Assembly: GCA_004552305.1 (NCBI GenBank)
Contig: SFOX01000021.1
Coordinates: forward strand, 1 to 62,853
From: Subdoligranulum variabile
Lineage (GTDB): Bacteria; Bacillota; Clostridia; Oscillospirales; Ruminococcaceae
Length of the DNA stretch: 62,853 nucleotides
Reading direction: 5' to 3'
The position numbers were made by a program, and so were the translations under genes. Positions 27,276-36,817 of this stretch are shown piece by piece. The notes under the pieces were generated by a model that was not told the DNA's origin, searched no databases, and was given only the letters and a program-made list of their open reading frames with translations. Each line of letters opens with the position of its first letter. The stretch's first letter is position 1.

Positions 27276-28289
27276 TTATTCGCCGAAATCCTGGGCGGCT
27301 TTTTTCATCATCTCGCGGATGGGCAGGTTGTACGGGCAGCGCGGCTCGCACGCACCGCAGCCGATGCAGGCACTTGCCTTGGTCTGCAAGGTGGCGTAGC
27401 GTTCACGTCCCCAATTCTGCAGACCGTAACGGTTCAGATACCCTTGGAACAGGAACACGCTGGGGATCTGGATGCCCACCGTGCAGGGTGCGCAGTAGTT
27501 GCAGCGGCGGCAGAACTGCGTACCCAACGCGTCGCGCACCTTCTGGCAGGCGGCTTGCTCGTCGGCGGTCAGGGGGGCGGTGTTCTCGGCACCCTTGACG
27601 TTGGCGTTCAGCTCCTCAATTTCCGCCATACCGGGGATGGCAACAGTCACGCCGGGGTTTGACAGCACATACCGCAGGGCGAGGTGTCCGTCCTCGATGG
27701 CGCCGCCCGCCAAGGGTTTCATATCAATAAAGCCCTTGCCCAGCTCGGCGCAGCGGCGGATCAGCTCGGCGCCCTGCTGCTCCACAATATTATAGGGGAA
27801 CATCACGGTTTCGATTTCCGGCACGTCCAGCGCTGCCTCAAACACGGCAGCCAGATGCGCCGTAATGCCGATATGTCCCACCACGCCGGCAGCCTTTGCC
27901 TCCAGCAGGGCTTCCATCGCGCCGCCGGAGGCAAGGATGGTTTTCAGTGCGTCAAGGCTCGGGTTGTGGAACTGGTACAGCTCGATATGGTCGGTGCGCA
28001 GGTTTTTCAGGCTGGTCGCCAGCTCCTTTTCCATATCCGCCTTGGTCACGGCGCGGCACTTGGTGGCCAAGATAAACTTATCCCGCAGGCCGGCTTCCTG
28101 CAATGCCTGCCCGATCCATTCCTCGCTGACGGTGTAGGCGCGGGCGGTGTCGATATAGTTGACGCCCGCCGCACTGGCTGCCTGCAGCAGGGCGCGGGTA
28201 CCCGGCTGGTCAATGCGCTGGATGGGGATGCCGCCAAAACCCAAGCGGGAAACGGTCAGCCCCGTGCTGCCTAACGAAACATACTGCAT
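27276..28289 (-). CDS. Aldo/keto reductase with C-terminal 4Fe-4S ferredoxin domain
   Basis: 337 residues. An AKR barrel (about 1-270) with GFGGIPIQR, the catalytic-type DTARAYTVSEE (Asp/Tyr), and ELYQFHNP where the active histidine sits; then two cysteine clusters, CRRCNYCAPC near residue 275 and CIGCGACEPRCP near 315, typical of iron-sulfur binding. This is a common anaerobe family of unknown substrate; electrons may pass from a ferredoxin-like centre rather than NADPH only. ATG at 28287-28289 is behind GGAGGG. It is monocistronic. Confidence 0.9.
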   Translation of the reverse strand: MQYVSLGSTGLTVSRLGFGGIPIQRIDQPGTRALLQAASAAGVNYIDTARAYTVSEEWIGQALQEAGLRDKFILATKCRAVTKADMEKELATSLKNLRTDHIELYQFHNPSLDALKTILASGGAMEALLEAKAAGVVGHIGITAHLAAVFEAALDVPEIETVMFPYNIVEQQGAELIRRCAELGKGFIDMKPLAGGAIEDGHLALRYVLSNPGVTVAIPGMAEIEELNANVKGAENTAPLTADEQAACQKVRDALGTQFCRRCNYCAPCTVGIQIPSVFLFQGYLNRYGLQNWGRERYATLQTKASACIGCGACEPRCPYNLPIREMMKKAAQDFGE

Positions 28290-28355
28290 ACAATATCCCT
28301 CCAATTTTCTCTATTATAGCACACAGCGCGCAAATTTCCACCCCTTTTTTATGGA

Positions 28356-28452
28356 GGCAGCACCGCACAATTCCCGCCTGACGGCTTAAGCACCGCTCCG
28401 GCGGCTGCGGCACGGCATCTGCGTTGCCAAAATGCACGCCAATGTCGGGTTG
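28356..28452 (-). repeat. Partial copy of the terminal-inverted-repeat (MITE-like) element
   Basis: Reads on the minus strand like the right-hand half of the elements at 33178 and 46372: it ends in GAATTGTGCGGTGCTGCC and shares the GCCGCAGCCGCCGGAGCGGT core. The left end is not recognisable; beyond 28452 the sequence is different. It fills most of the 327-base gap between the aldo/keto reductase and proC. Confidence 0.8.
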
Positions 28453-28539
28453 CGGTACCCGCATCGTGCTTCGGGGACAAAAGCCCCTCGCACTCTGCGA
28501 CCGCTGCCCCTGCTTCGGTTCGCTGTATCCGCCACTGCC

Positions 28540-28568
28540 TTGACAAAGCAATCGCTTTGCGCTACCAT
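28540..28568 (+). promoter_or_regulatory. Promoter of proC-proB-proA
   Basis: TTGACA (28540-28545), 17 bases, TACCAT (28563-28568). A second A/T-rich TATAAT occurs at 28574-28579. Start of proC is 50 bases on. Confidence 0.65.
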
Positions 28569-28616
28569 ACCTATATAATAAACTAAAGCGTTGAAGTGCG
28601 TAAGGAGGGGTTTTGT

Positions 28617-29420
28617 GTGAAATTCGGGTTTATCGGCTGCGGCAATATGGGCGGGGCTGTGGCAAGGGCGGTCTGCCGCGGGGCAGACCCCAAGGACGTG
28701 CTTTTGGCAAACCGCACGCCCGAAAAATCCGCCGCGCTGGCTGCCGAGCTGGGCTGCCGGAGCGGCAGCAACGCTGAGGTCGCCAAGGACTGCGATTTTA
28801 TTTTTCTGGCGGTCAAGCCCCAGATGATGGCGGATATGCTCAGCGATATTGTCCCCGTTTTAGAGGAACGCGCCGACAGCCGTCCCTTTGTGCTGGTCAG
28901 TATGGCAGCCGGGCTGAGCATTGCCAAGGTGCGTCAGATGGCGGGCGGCGGCTACCCCACGCTGCGTATGATGCCCAACACCCCGGTGATGCTGGGCGCA
29001 GGGATGATCCAATATTGCAACGAGGGGGTTTCCCCTGCCCTGCTGCAAACCTGGCTGGACGCGATGGCACCCGCCGGGCGGCTGGATGCCGTGCCGGAAA
29101 CCCTGATGGACGCCGCCAGTGCGGTGTCCGGCTGCGGTCCCGCGTGGGCGTACCAGTTTATCGAGGCACTGGCGGACGGCGGTGTTGCCGCCGGGCTGCC
29201 CCGCGCCAAGGCGCAGGAGTACGCCGCCCAGATGCTTTTGGGCAGCGCCCGTATGGTACTGGAAACCGGCAGACACCCCGGCGAGCTGAAGGATGCCGTG
29301 TGCAGCCCCGGCGGCTCGACGATACAGGGCGTGCGCACGCTGGAGCAGCGGGCATTTCGCGCCGCCGTGACCGACGCCGTGCTGGCTGCCTATGACAAGA
29401 CGAAGGAATTGGGGAAGTAA
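28617..29420 (+). CDS. proC: Pyrroline-5-carboxylate reductase
   Basis: 267 residues, normal for ProC, the last step of proline synthesis. Seen: nucleotide-binding FGFIGCGNMGGA at the N-terminus, RMMPNTPVMLGAGM in the middle, and a C-terminal CSPGGSTIQGVRTLE that lines the active site. The start is a GTG 6-7 bases after AAGGAGGGG; an upstream in-frame GTG lies inside the ribosome site and is unlikely. It opens the operon proC-proB-proA, which holds the whole glutamate-to-proline route. Confidence 0.96.
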   Translation: MKFGFIGCGNMGGAVARAVCRGADPKDVLLANRTPEKSAALAAELGCRSGSNAEVAKDCDFIFLAVKPQMMADMLSDIVPVLEERADSRPFVLVSMAAGLSIAKVRQMAGGGYPTLRMMPNTPVMLGAGMIQYCNEGVSPALLQTWLDAMAPAGRLDAVPETLMDAASAVSGCGPAWAYQFIEALADGGVAAGLPRAKAQEYAAQMLLGSARMVLETGRHPGELKDAVCSPGGSTIQGVRTLEQRAFRAAVTDAVLAAYDKTKELGK

Positions 29421-29421
29421 T

Positions 29422-30198
29422 ATGCGCATTGTGATAAAGGTCGGCACCAGCACCCTGGCACACCCCGGCGGGCGGCTGAACATCCGCCATACCGAGGATC
29501 TTGTCAAGGTGTGGAGCGACATCAAAAACGCCGGACACGAGCTGGTGGTCGTGTCCTCGGCGGCAACGGGGCTGGGCGTGGGCAAGCTGCAAATTGCCCG
29601 CCCGCAGGATATGGTCACCAAACAGGCAGCCGCCGCCGTGGGGCAGTGCGAGCTGATGTACACCTACGACCGGCTGTTTGGGCAGTACAACCACACGGTG
29701 GCGCAGATGCTGCTGACGTGGGAGGATTTTGACCACGAAAACCGCCGCGTCAACCTGCACAACACGCTGGAGCGGCTGCTGGAGCTGGGGGCTATCCCCA
29801 TCATCAACGAGAACGACCCCATTGCCTGCGAGGAATATTCCCTTGGCGATAACGACACCCTCGCCGCCTTGGTGGCGGAGTGCATCCACGCCGATCTGGT
29901 GATTTTGCTCTCCGACATTGACGGGCTGTACACCGCCGATCCCCACACCCACCCGGACGCCCGGCTGATCCCGCTGGTGGAAAGCATCACCCCCGACATT
30001 GCCGAATTGGCGGGCGGGGCAGGCTCGGCGCTGGGTACCGGCGGTATGGCGACCAAAATTTCCGCCGCACGGCGCGCCACCGCCGCCGGGGTGGATCTGA
30101 TCATCGCCAACGGCGCGCACGCCGAGGTGCTGTACGATATTATGGACGGCAAGTCCGTGGGTACGCGGTTTGCCGGCAAAAAGGAGGCAGCGCAATGA
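29422..30198 (+). CDS. proB: Glutamate 5-kinase (short form, no PUA domain)
   Basis: 258 residues, the amino-acid-kinase domain only. Seen: VIKVGTSTLAHPGG, VVVSSAATGLGVGK, INENDPIA and GTGGMATKISAA. Longer ProB proteins (about 370) add a C-terminal PUA domain that affects feedback control and oligomer state; the short form is known in several bacteria. The ATG is one base past the proC stop, and the stop overlaps proA by four bases. Confidence 0.95.
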   Translation: MRIVIKVGTSTLAHPGGRLNIRHTEDLVKVWSDIKNAGHELVVVSSAATGLGVGKLQIARPQDMVTKQAAAAVGQCELMYTYDRLFGQYNHTVAQMLLTWEDFDHENRRVNLHNTLERLLELGAIPIINENDPIACEEYSLGDNDTLAALVAECIHADLVILLSDIDGLYTADPHTHPDARLIPLVESITPDIAELAGGAGSALGTGGMATKISAARRATAAGVDLIIANGAHAEVLYDIMDGKSVGTRFAGKKEAAQ

Positions 30199-31475
30199 CC
30201 ACGATGGAAATTTTGCAGGCTGCCCAGACGGCGCGTATGCCGCTGGCGCTGGCAGATACCGACACCAAGAACGCCGCGCTGGAAGCCATGGCGGTGGCAT
30301 TGACGGCAGCCTCCGATGAGATTCTGGCTGCCAACCGCCGCGATCTGGACGCTGCGCGCGGGCATATCAGCGATGTTATGCTGGATCGGCTGGCGCTGAC
30401 GCCCACCCGGCTGGCAGATATGGCCAAGGGCATCCGCGAGGTTGCCACCCTGCCCGACCCCGTGGGTACCGTGCTGCGGCGCATCGTGCGCCCCAACGGC
30501 TTGCTGATTGAAAAAACCGCCGTACCTATGGGCGTAATTGCCATCATTTACGAAAGCCGCCCCAACGTCACCGCCGATGCCGCCGCCTTGGCGGTCAAGG
30601 CGGGCAGCGCCTGTGTGCTGCGCTGCGGCAGGGATGCGTGGGCAAGCTGCCACGCCATCGTCACCGCCCTGCGCGCCGGGCTGCGCCGCGCCCACCTGCC
30701 CGAAACCGCCGTCAGCCTGGTGGAGGACACCAGCCACGACAGTGCCCGCCTGCTGATGACGGCGGACGGGTTGGTCGATTTGCTGATCCCGCGCGGCGGC
30801 GCAGGGCTGATCCGCACCTGCGTGGAAAACGCCACCGTACCCTGCATCCAGACCGGCACCGGCATCTGCCATGTGTATGTGGACGCCGCCGCCGACTTGG
30901 AGATGGCAGTGCGCATTGTCGAAAACGCCAAGACCAGCCGCCCCAGCGTCTGCAACGCCGAGGAGGTCTTGCTGGTACACCGCGATGTCGCCGCCGCGTT
31001 TTTGCCCATGCTGCAAAAGCGCTTGGTGACCGACCGCATCGCCGCCGGGGCAACGCCCGTGGAGCTGCGTCTGGACGAGCGTGCCGCCGCCCTGACGGAC
31101 GGCATCCCCGCCGGTCCCGAGGATTTTGACACGGAATTTTTGGATTACAAGCTGGCGGTTGCCGTGGTCAACAGCGTGCAGGACGCCATTGACCACATTG
31201 CCAAGCACTCGACCCACCACAGCGAGGCAATCATCACCGCCGACAAGGTCGCTGCGCGGCAGTTTACCGCCTGTGTGGACAGCGCTGCCGTCTATGTGAA
31301 CGCCAGCACCCGCTTTACCGACGGCGGGGAGTTTGGTCTGGGCTGCGAGATGGGCATCAGCACCCAAAAGCTGCACGCCCGCGGTCCGATGGGCTTGGCG
31401 GAGCTGTGTACCTATAAATACATTGTGCAGGGCAGCGGTCAGATCCGCGGCAGCAGCACCCTGCCGTCTTGTTAA
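30195..31475 (+). CDS. proA: Gamma-glutamyl phosphate reductase
   Basis: 426 residues, usual size. It reduces glutamyl-5-phosphate to the semialdehyde. Seen: RPNGLLIEKTAVPMGVIAIIYESRPNVT, the catalytic-cysteine region CNAEEVLLVH preceded by KTSRPSVC, and the C-terminal GPMGLAELCTYKYIV. It overlaps proB by ATGA, which implies coupled translation with its substrate channel partner. Confidence 0.97.
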   Translation: MTTMEILQAAQTARMPLALADTDTKNAALEAMAVALTAASDEILAANRRDLDAARGHISDVMLDRLALTPTRLADMAKGIREVATLPDPVGTVLRRIVRPNGLLIEKTAVPMGVIAIIYESRPNVTADAAALAVKAGSACVLRCGRDAWASCHAIVTALRAGLRRAHLPETAVSLVEDTSHDSARLLMTADGLVDLLIPRGGAGLIRTCVENATVPCIQTGTGICHVYVDAAADLEMAVRIVENAKTSRPSVCNAEEVLLVHRDVAAAFLPMLQKRLVTDRIAAGATPVELRLDERAAALTDGIPAGPEDFDTEFLDYKLAVAVVNSVQDAIDHIAKHSTHHSEAIITADKVAARQFTACVDSAAVYVNASTRFTDGGEFGLGCEMGISTQKLHARGPMGLAELCTYKYIVQGSGQIRGSSTLPSC

Positions 31476-31493
31476 AACCAATTGTCAATTGCA

Positions 31494-31726
31494 AACTTTC
31501 GGCAGGTTTGTAGGGGACGCATAGTTGCGTCCCCTGCGGTTTACCCGTTATACCGCATGATCGGGACGGCTGCGGCGGGCGGCATAGTAGCCGTGCCTAC
31601 AAGCCAATCCATTCTATTCATTATAGTTTATGGTCGCCCGCCAACTGGGCGCAGCAATGCGCTTTCCGGGTTGGTTTTCTTACAAGGCAAACGGGCACGG
31701 GCGAGCAATGCTCGCCCCTACAAGAG
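31494..31726 (+). repeat. Intergenic palindromic repeats, copy B plus a second module
   Basis: 31494-31604 is almost the same as copy A at 17760, with the hairpin GGGACGCATAG/TTGCGTCCC. A further module at about 31696-31726 has GGGCGAGCAATGCTCGCCCC followed by TAC. This fills the 295-base gap behind proA; no gene is seen. Confidence 0.85.
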
Positions 31727-31741
31727 TTTTTCGATTTAAAA

Positions 31742-31767
31742 GCAGGATGCCCGGCAGGCATCCTGCC
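31742..31767 (-). terminator. Hairpin at the end of the gamma-carbonic anhydrase gene
   Basis: Stem GCAGGATGCC/GGCATCCTGC, followed on the minus strand by TTTTAAAT and on the plus strand by CTTTTT; it can stop both convergent transcripts. Confidence 0.8.
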
Positions 31768-31770
31768 TTT

Positions 31771-32280
31771 TTATACGCTACTGTGCAGCTTTGCCAGCGC
31801 GGTGTATTCCTTTTCATTTTTAAGGATGGCGGCGGTCTGCGCGGCGCTGACCGGGCGCAGCACCCTGCCCGGCACGCCCACAACCAAGCTGCCCGCCGGG
31901 ATGACTGCCTTTTCCGGCACCAGCGCCCCGGCGGCGATCAGACTGCCCGCCCCGATGACCGCCCCGTTTAAAATGGTGGCGTGCATACCAATCAGGCAGT
32001 TGTCCCCCACCGTGCAGCCGTGTACCACCGCGCTGTGTCCCACCGACACCCCACGCCCCAGCGTCACATCCAAGCCGGGTCCCGTGTGCAGCACGGCGTT
32101 GTCCTGCACGTTGGTGTTTTCGCCCACCGTGATGCGCCCGGTATCGGCACGCAGCACAGCACCGTACCACACACTGCTGCCGGGCTGCAGCACCACCTCG
32201 CCCGCCAGCGTCGCATTGGGGGCAACAAACACTGCCTGCCCAGCCTTTGGGGATTTTCCGTTTACGATAAATTCTGCCAT
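31771..32280 (-). CDS. Gamma-carbonic anhydrase family protein
   Basis: 169 residues of left-handed beta-helix hexapeptides. Conserved features: FVAPNATLAGEV at the start, SVWYGAVLRAD, NVQDNAVLHT, and the histidine cluster in GHSAVVHGC and IGMHATILNG that binds zinc or iron in the family. These proteins (YrdA/PaaY type) hydrate CO2 or are of unknown activity. ATG follows AGAGGTG. It is divergent from the HAD phosphatase gene and not in an operon. Confidence 0.9.
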   Translation of the reverse strand: MAEFIVNGKSPKAGQAVFVAPNATLAGEVVLQPGSSVWYGAVLRADTGRITVGENTNVQDNAVLHTGPGLDVTLGRGVSVGHSAVVHGCTVGDNCLIGMHATILNGAVIGAGSLIAAGALVPEKAVIPAGSLVVGVPGRVLRPVSAAQTAAILKNEKEYTALAKLHSSV

Positions 32281-32323
32281 TTTGCAACACCTCTGCCTTT
32301 ACTATACGCGCCGCAACAAAAAA

Positions 32324-32353
32324 TTGCAAGATGCCCGCCGGGTGTGCTACAAT
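32324..32353 (+). promoter_or_regulatory. Promoter of the HAD phosphatase gene
   Basis: TTGCAA (32324-32329), 18 bases, TACAAT (32348-32353), 27 bases before the start. Confidence 0.65.
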
Positions 32354-32379
32354 AGAGGATATAAGGAGTGGAAGTATCT

Positions 32380-33147
32380 ATGGCTATTAAAATGATTTGC
32401 AGCGACATTGACGGCACGCTGCTGCAATACGGCAAAAAAGAACTGGAAGGCGAAATTTTTGACCAGATCCGCGCCCTGCACCAAAAGGGCATTTTGTTCT
32501 GCCCGGCATCGGGGCGGCAGTACACCAGCCTGCGCAGGCTGTTTGCCCCCGTGGCGGACTGCTGCGCCTTTTTGTGCGAAAACGGCGGCGTGCTGTACAA
32601 GGATGAGCAGTGTCTTGCCGAAAACCCCATGCCCCGCGCCTTAGCGGAGGAGATCGCGCTGGATTTCTGGAACCGCAGCGACGAGCGCGGCGAGGTGATG
32701 CTGTCCGGGCAGAACTGCGCCTATCTGATGGAGCGGGGTCTGGGGATGCTGGATCGCATCCGGTTTATCGGCAACCGATACCGCGTAATTACCCACCCTG
32801 CCGACGTGCCGGAGGATATTGTAAAAGTTTCGGTCTATCTGTATGAGGGGGTCGGTGCTTACACCGAGCGCTTTGTCCCCCGCTGGCAGAACGCCAACTG
32901 CGCCGTGGCGGGTCCGTATTGGATCGACACCACCACCGCCAACAAGGGCATCGGCGTGCAGAGCCTGTGCCGCGTACTGGGCTTTGCCCCGGATGAGGTG
33001 ATGGCTTTCGGGGACAATTACAACGATGTTTCGATGCTGGATCTCGTGGGGACGCCCTATATTATGGACGGCGCTGCCGCCGAGCTGCGCCGCCGCTACC
33101 CGCTGCACACCCCCCGCCCGGAGGACATCCTGCGCACGCTGCTGTAA
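32380..33147 (+). CDS. HAD-IIB (Cof-type) sugar phosphatase
   Basis: 255 residues. HAD motif I is CSDIDGTLL (residues about 6-14), motif II CPASGR, motif III lysine in NKGIGVQSL, motif IV FGDNYNDVSMLD. The C2B cap lies between motifs II and III. Cof-type enzymes dephosphorylate sugar phosphates, flavin mononucleotide or related metabolites; the substrate cannot be assigned. The ATG at 32380 is 11 bases after AAGGAG; a GTG four codons earlier overlaps the ribosome site. It stands alone. Confidence 0.92.
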   Translation: MAIKMICSDIDGTLLQYGKKELEGEIFDQIRALHQKGILFCPASGRQYTSLRRLFAPVADCCAFLCENGGVLYKDEQCLAENPMPRALAEEIALDFWNRSDERGEVMLSGQNCAYLMERGLGMLDRIRFIGNRYRVITHPADVPEDIVKVSVYLYEGVGAYTERFVPRWQNANCAVAGPYWIDTTTANKGIGVQSLCRVLGFAPDEVMAFGDNYNDVSMLDLVGTPYIMDGAAAELRRRYPLHTPRPEDILRTLL

Positions 33148-33177
33148 GCGCAAGCCCCGCGCGAAGCGGTAACCTTG

Positions 33178-33350
33178 GGCGACACCGCATAATTCTAAGT
33201 GCCGATACGGCGAGCGAGGTGCGGCAGATGCTAAGCCAAAAGCGCAGATAATACTTTGTGTATTGGCGAGCATTTGGGCAACGCAGCTGCCGTGCCGCAG
33301 CCGCCGGAGCGGTGCTTAAGCCGTCAGGCGAGAATTGTGCGGTGTTGTCC
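33178..33350 (+). repeat. MITE-like element with terminal inverted repeats
   Basis: About 172 bases with imperfect ends GGCGACACCGCATAATTC and GAATTGTGCGGTGTTGTCC. The interior carries the shared CCGATACGGCGAGCGAGGTG and GCCGCAGCCGCCGGAGCGGT blocks. The flanks repeat CTTGG (33174-33178 and 33350-33354), a possible target duplication. It has no coding capacity. It sits between the HAD gene and the ptsH promoter. Confidence 0.85.
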
Positions 33351-33407
33351 TTGGCTATTTTTGACCAAAATGACCAAAAGAAGCCGCATTATTTTCCCCT
33401 TTTTCCG

Positions 33408-33436
33408 TTGACGTTGTGCAAAAAGTATGTTATTAT
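33408..33436 (+). promoter_or_regulatory. Promoter of ptsH
   Basis: TTGACG (33408-33413), 17 bases, TATTAT (33431-33436), about 60 bases before ptsH. Confidence 0.75.
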
Positions 33437-33497
33437 AATAACGACTTAATGCTGGCTGTACGCCTGAATGGCTTGCAGCCTTTGGGAGGAAATCGCT

Positions 33498-33755
33498 ATG
33501 AAAGAATTCACCTATACCATCAAGGAGCCTGTTGGTATCCACGCACGTCCCGCCGGTATGCTGGCCAAGGAAGCCAAGACCTGCCAGAGCACCGTTACCA
33601 TCGTCAAGGGTGATAAGTCCGTTGACGCTACCCGCCTGATGGCTCTGATGGGCATGGGCATCAAGTGCGGCGACACCGTTACCGTCCGCATTGAGGGCGC
33701 TGACGAGGACACTGCCGCCCCCGCTTTGGAGAAGTTCTTCAACGAAAATCTGTAA
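33498..33755 (+). CDS. ptsH: HPr phosphocarrier protein
   Basis: 85 residues, standard HPr length. HPr carries phosphate from Enzyme I to sugar-specific EIIA proteins. The catalytic histidine is in GIHARPAG. In Gram-positive HPr the segment corresponding to KSIMGVMSLG holds the regulatory Ser46; here it reads TRLMALMGMG, so the serine is replaced by arginine. HPr kinase control and CcpA-dependent signalling through HPr would therefore not be expected from this copy (inference). ATG follows GGGAGG. ptsI lies 85 bases on, past a hairpin. Confidence 0.96.
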   Translation: MKEFTYTIKEPVGIHARPAGMLAKEAKTCQSTVTIVKGDKSVDATRLMALMGMGIKCGDTVTVRIEGADEDTAAPALEKFFNENL

Positions 33756-33775
33756 GGCAACGAAAATCTGTAAGG
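33741..33775 (+). repeat. 18-bp tandem duplication across the ptsH stop codon
   Basis: AACGAAAATCTGTAAGGC at 33741-33758 is repeated at 33759-33775. The first TAA ends ptsH; the second copy is in frame and would add five residues and another stop after readthrough. Confidence 0.85.
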
Positions 33776-33786
33776 AACCACCAAGG

Positions 33787-33821
33787 CTGCGGCCGCCTGT
33801 AGAACGGCGGTCGCAGTTTTT
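33787..33821 (+). terminator. Hairpin with T-run between ptsH and ptsI
   Basis: Eleven-pair stem (33787-33797 with 33806-33816, one G-U) and TTTTT. It looks like an intrinsic terminator inside the operon, which would leave more ptsH than ptsI message. Confidence 0.78.
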
Positions 33822-33840
33822 CGTATAAGGAGGTTGCAAG

Positions 33841-35520
<1,680 letters not shown>

Positions 35521-35540
35521 AGCCAACAGCCTATAAAAAC

Positions 35541-35576
35541 ACCGCCCCGAACCGTAGGGTTCGGGGTGGTATTTTT
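35541..35576 (+). terminator. Terminator of ptsI
   Basis: ACC-GCCCCGAACC stem with GGTTCGGGG-GGT, ending in ATTTTT, about 20 bases after the stop. Confidence 0.88.
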
Positions 35577-35606
35577 GTTGTTGCCATATTCCGCGATATT
35601 GCGGTG

Positions 35607-35774
35607 TTTTCCGGAAGGTTTGTAGGGGACGCATATATGCGTCCCGTGGCGGTTTACCCAGTATATTGCATTGCCCGGATGGCTGCAACGGGCGGCATAT
35701 ATGCCGCCCCTACGGAACACCCGTAAAATTGATATTGCGCAAAACCGCGGGCGGGGCATGCCCCGCCCCTACCG
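35607..35774 (+). repeat. Intergenic palindromic repeats, copy C
   Basis: Three palindromic modules in a row: GGACGCATATATGCGTCC, GGCGGCATATATGCCGCC with CCTAC, and GCGGGGCATGCCCCGC with CCTAC. The linking sequence GCGGTTTACCC is shared with the other copies. Together with the next repeat this explains most of the 406-base gap behind ptsI. Confidence 0.85.
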
Positions 35775-35790
35775 GGTGGCGAGGTTTTAA

Positions 35791-35859
35791 TTTGCGGTAA
35801 CCGCAAATTTCCCCCTCATCAGTCACCTGCGGTGACAGCTTCCCCCAAAAGGGGAAGCC
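35791..35859 (+). repeat. Second intergenic repeat type (TCATCAGTCA...CTGCGGTGACAGC)
   Basis: A palindrome TTTGCGGT/ACCGCAAA at 35791-35807, then CCTCATCAGTCACCTGCGGT, GACAGCTTCCCC and GGGGAAGCC. The same block recurs at 59961-60019 with a few changes. Confidence 0.75.
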
Positions 35860-35926
35860 TTTTTCGGCGGAGCCGTAAGACGGGAGCGGGTGGGCGGGGC
35901 GTCCAAAGAAAGTACACAAGGTACAC

Positions 35927-36799
35927 TCAGTCAATTGCAATACTCCACGCAAAGGTCTTGCTTTCGCCGGGGTTCAGCTCCTCGTGCTTGCCCGGCTCGT
36001 TGACGGAGTTTGCCCAGCCGTTCCACGGCTCCATGCAGACAAAGCTCTCGGCATCCTGCTGCCACAGCACACCGTTGCCGAAATTCAGTTCGTCAAAGGC
36101 AACCTCGACCTTGTGTCCGCTGACAATATCCTCCAACCGCATGGGGGACTTAACGCCGGTCAAAAGGCGGATGGAATCCGCACTGCCCGGCTTGCGGGTC
36201 AGGGTAATGGTTTTGGGGGCGGCGGGCTGCTCGCCCTTGGCGTTCTCGCTGCAGGTGGCAGCGTCGATGGCAAAGCTGACATTGTCCAGCTTGCTGGCGG
36301 CAAAATACGGGTGGAAGCCCACACTGTACGGCAGCACCTTGTCGCCGGTGTTCTGCACCGTCAGGGCAAGACCTGCGCGGTTGCCGTCCAGCGTGTAGCG
36401 CATGGTCAGTTTGAAATCAAACGGGTAGACGAACTTGGTCAGACCGTTGGGCGTCAGCGTCAGTTCCACGGCGGTATCGGTCGCCTTGCTGACCTGCCAC
36501 GGCAGCAGGTCGGCAAAGCCGTGTACCTCCATGGGGTAGTCGGCACCGGCAAAGTGATGCACACCGCCGTCCGGCTTGCCGCAGTTGGGGAACAAAATCG
36601 GCACGCCGCAGCGGGGGCGGTCGGTGGATTCAAAGTTTTTGTCGCGCAGCCAGAGATACTCCTCCCCGTTTTTGGTGAAGGAGGTCGCCATACCGCCCTT
36701 TTCGGGCGTGATGGTCAGGGCGTACTCGCCGTCGGTCAGAGTCATAGTTTTATACGAAACACCGTATTTTTCGTAGATACCAAACGTCAGATTAGACAT
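35927..36799 (-). CDS. Aldose 1-epimerase family protein
   Basis: 290 residues, galactose-mutarotase-like beta-sandwich. Seen: RDKNFESTDRPRCGVPILFPNCG and HGFADLLPW blocks near residues 55-115, YSVGFHPYF with the catalytic-type histidine, and an acidic ENAKGEQ/FDELN region where the base glutamate usually lies. Relatives include YeaD-like hexose-6-phosphate epimerases and LacX. It may open the ring of a sugar or sugar phosphate before the hexuronate genes nearby. ATG follows AAAGGAGC. No terminator is seen behind it. Confidence 0.88.
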   Translation of the reverse strand: MSNLTFGIYEKYGVSYKTMTLTDGEYALTITPEKGGMATSFTKNGEEYLWLRDKNFESTDRPRCGVPILFPNCGKPDGGVHHFAGADYPMEVHGFADLLPWQVSKATDTAVELTLTPNGLTKFVYPFDFKLTMRYTLDGNRAGLALTVQNTGDKVLPYSVGFHPYFAASKLDNVSFAIDAATCSENAKGEQPAAPKTITLTRKPGSADSIRLLTGVKSPMRLEDIVSGHKVEVAFDELNFGNGVLWQQDAESFVCMEPWNGWANSVNEPGKHEELNPGESKTFAWSIAID

Positions 36800-36817
36800 A
36801 AAATTGCTCCTTTCTTA

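Noticed and set aside
33148..33497. A short reading frame in the MITE copy before ptsH
   Set aside because: The same short peptide string appears in the other repeat copies only because the DNA is repeated; there is no ribosome site.
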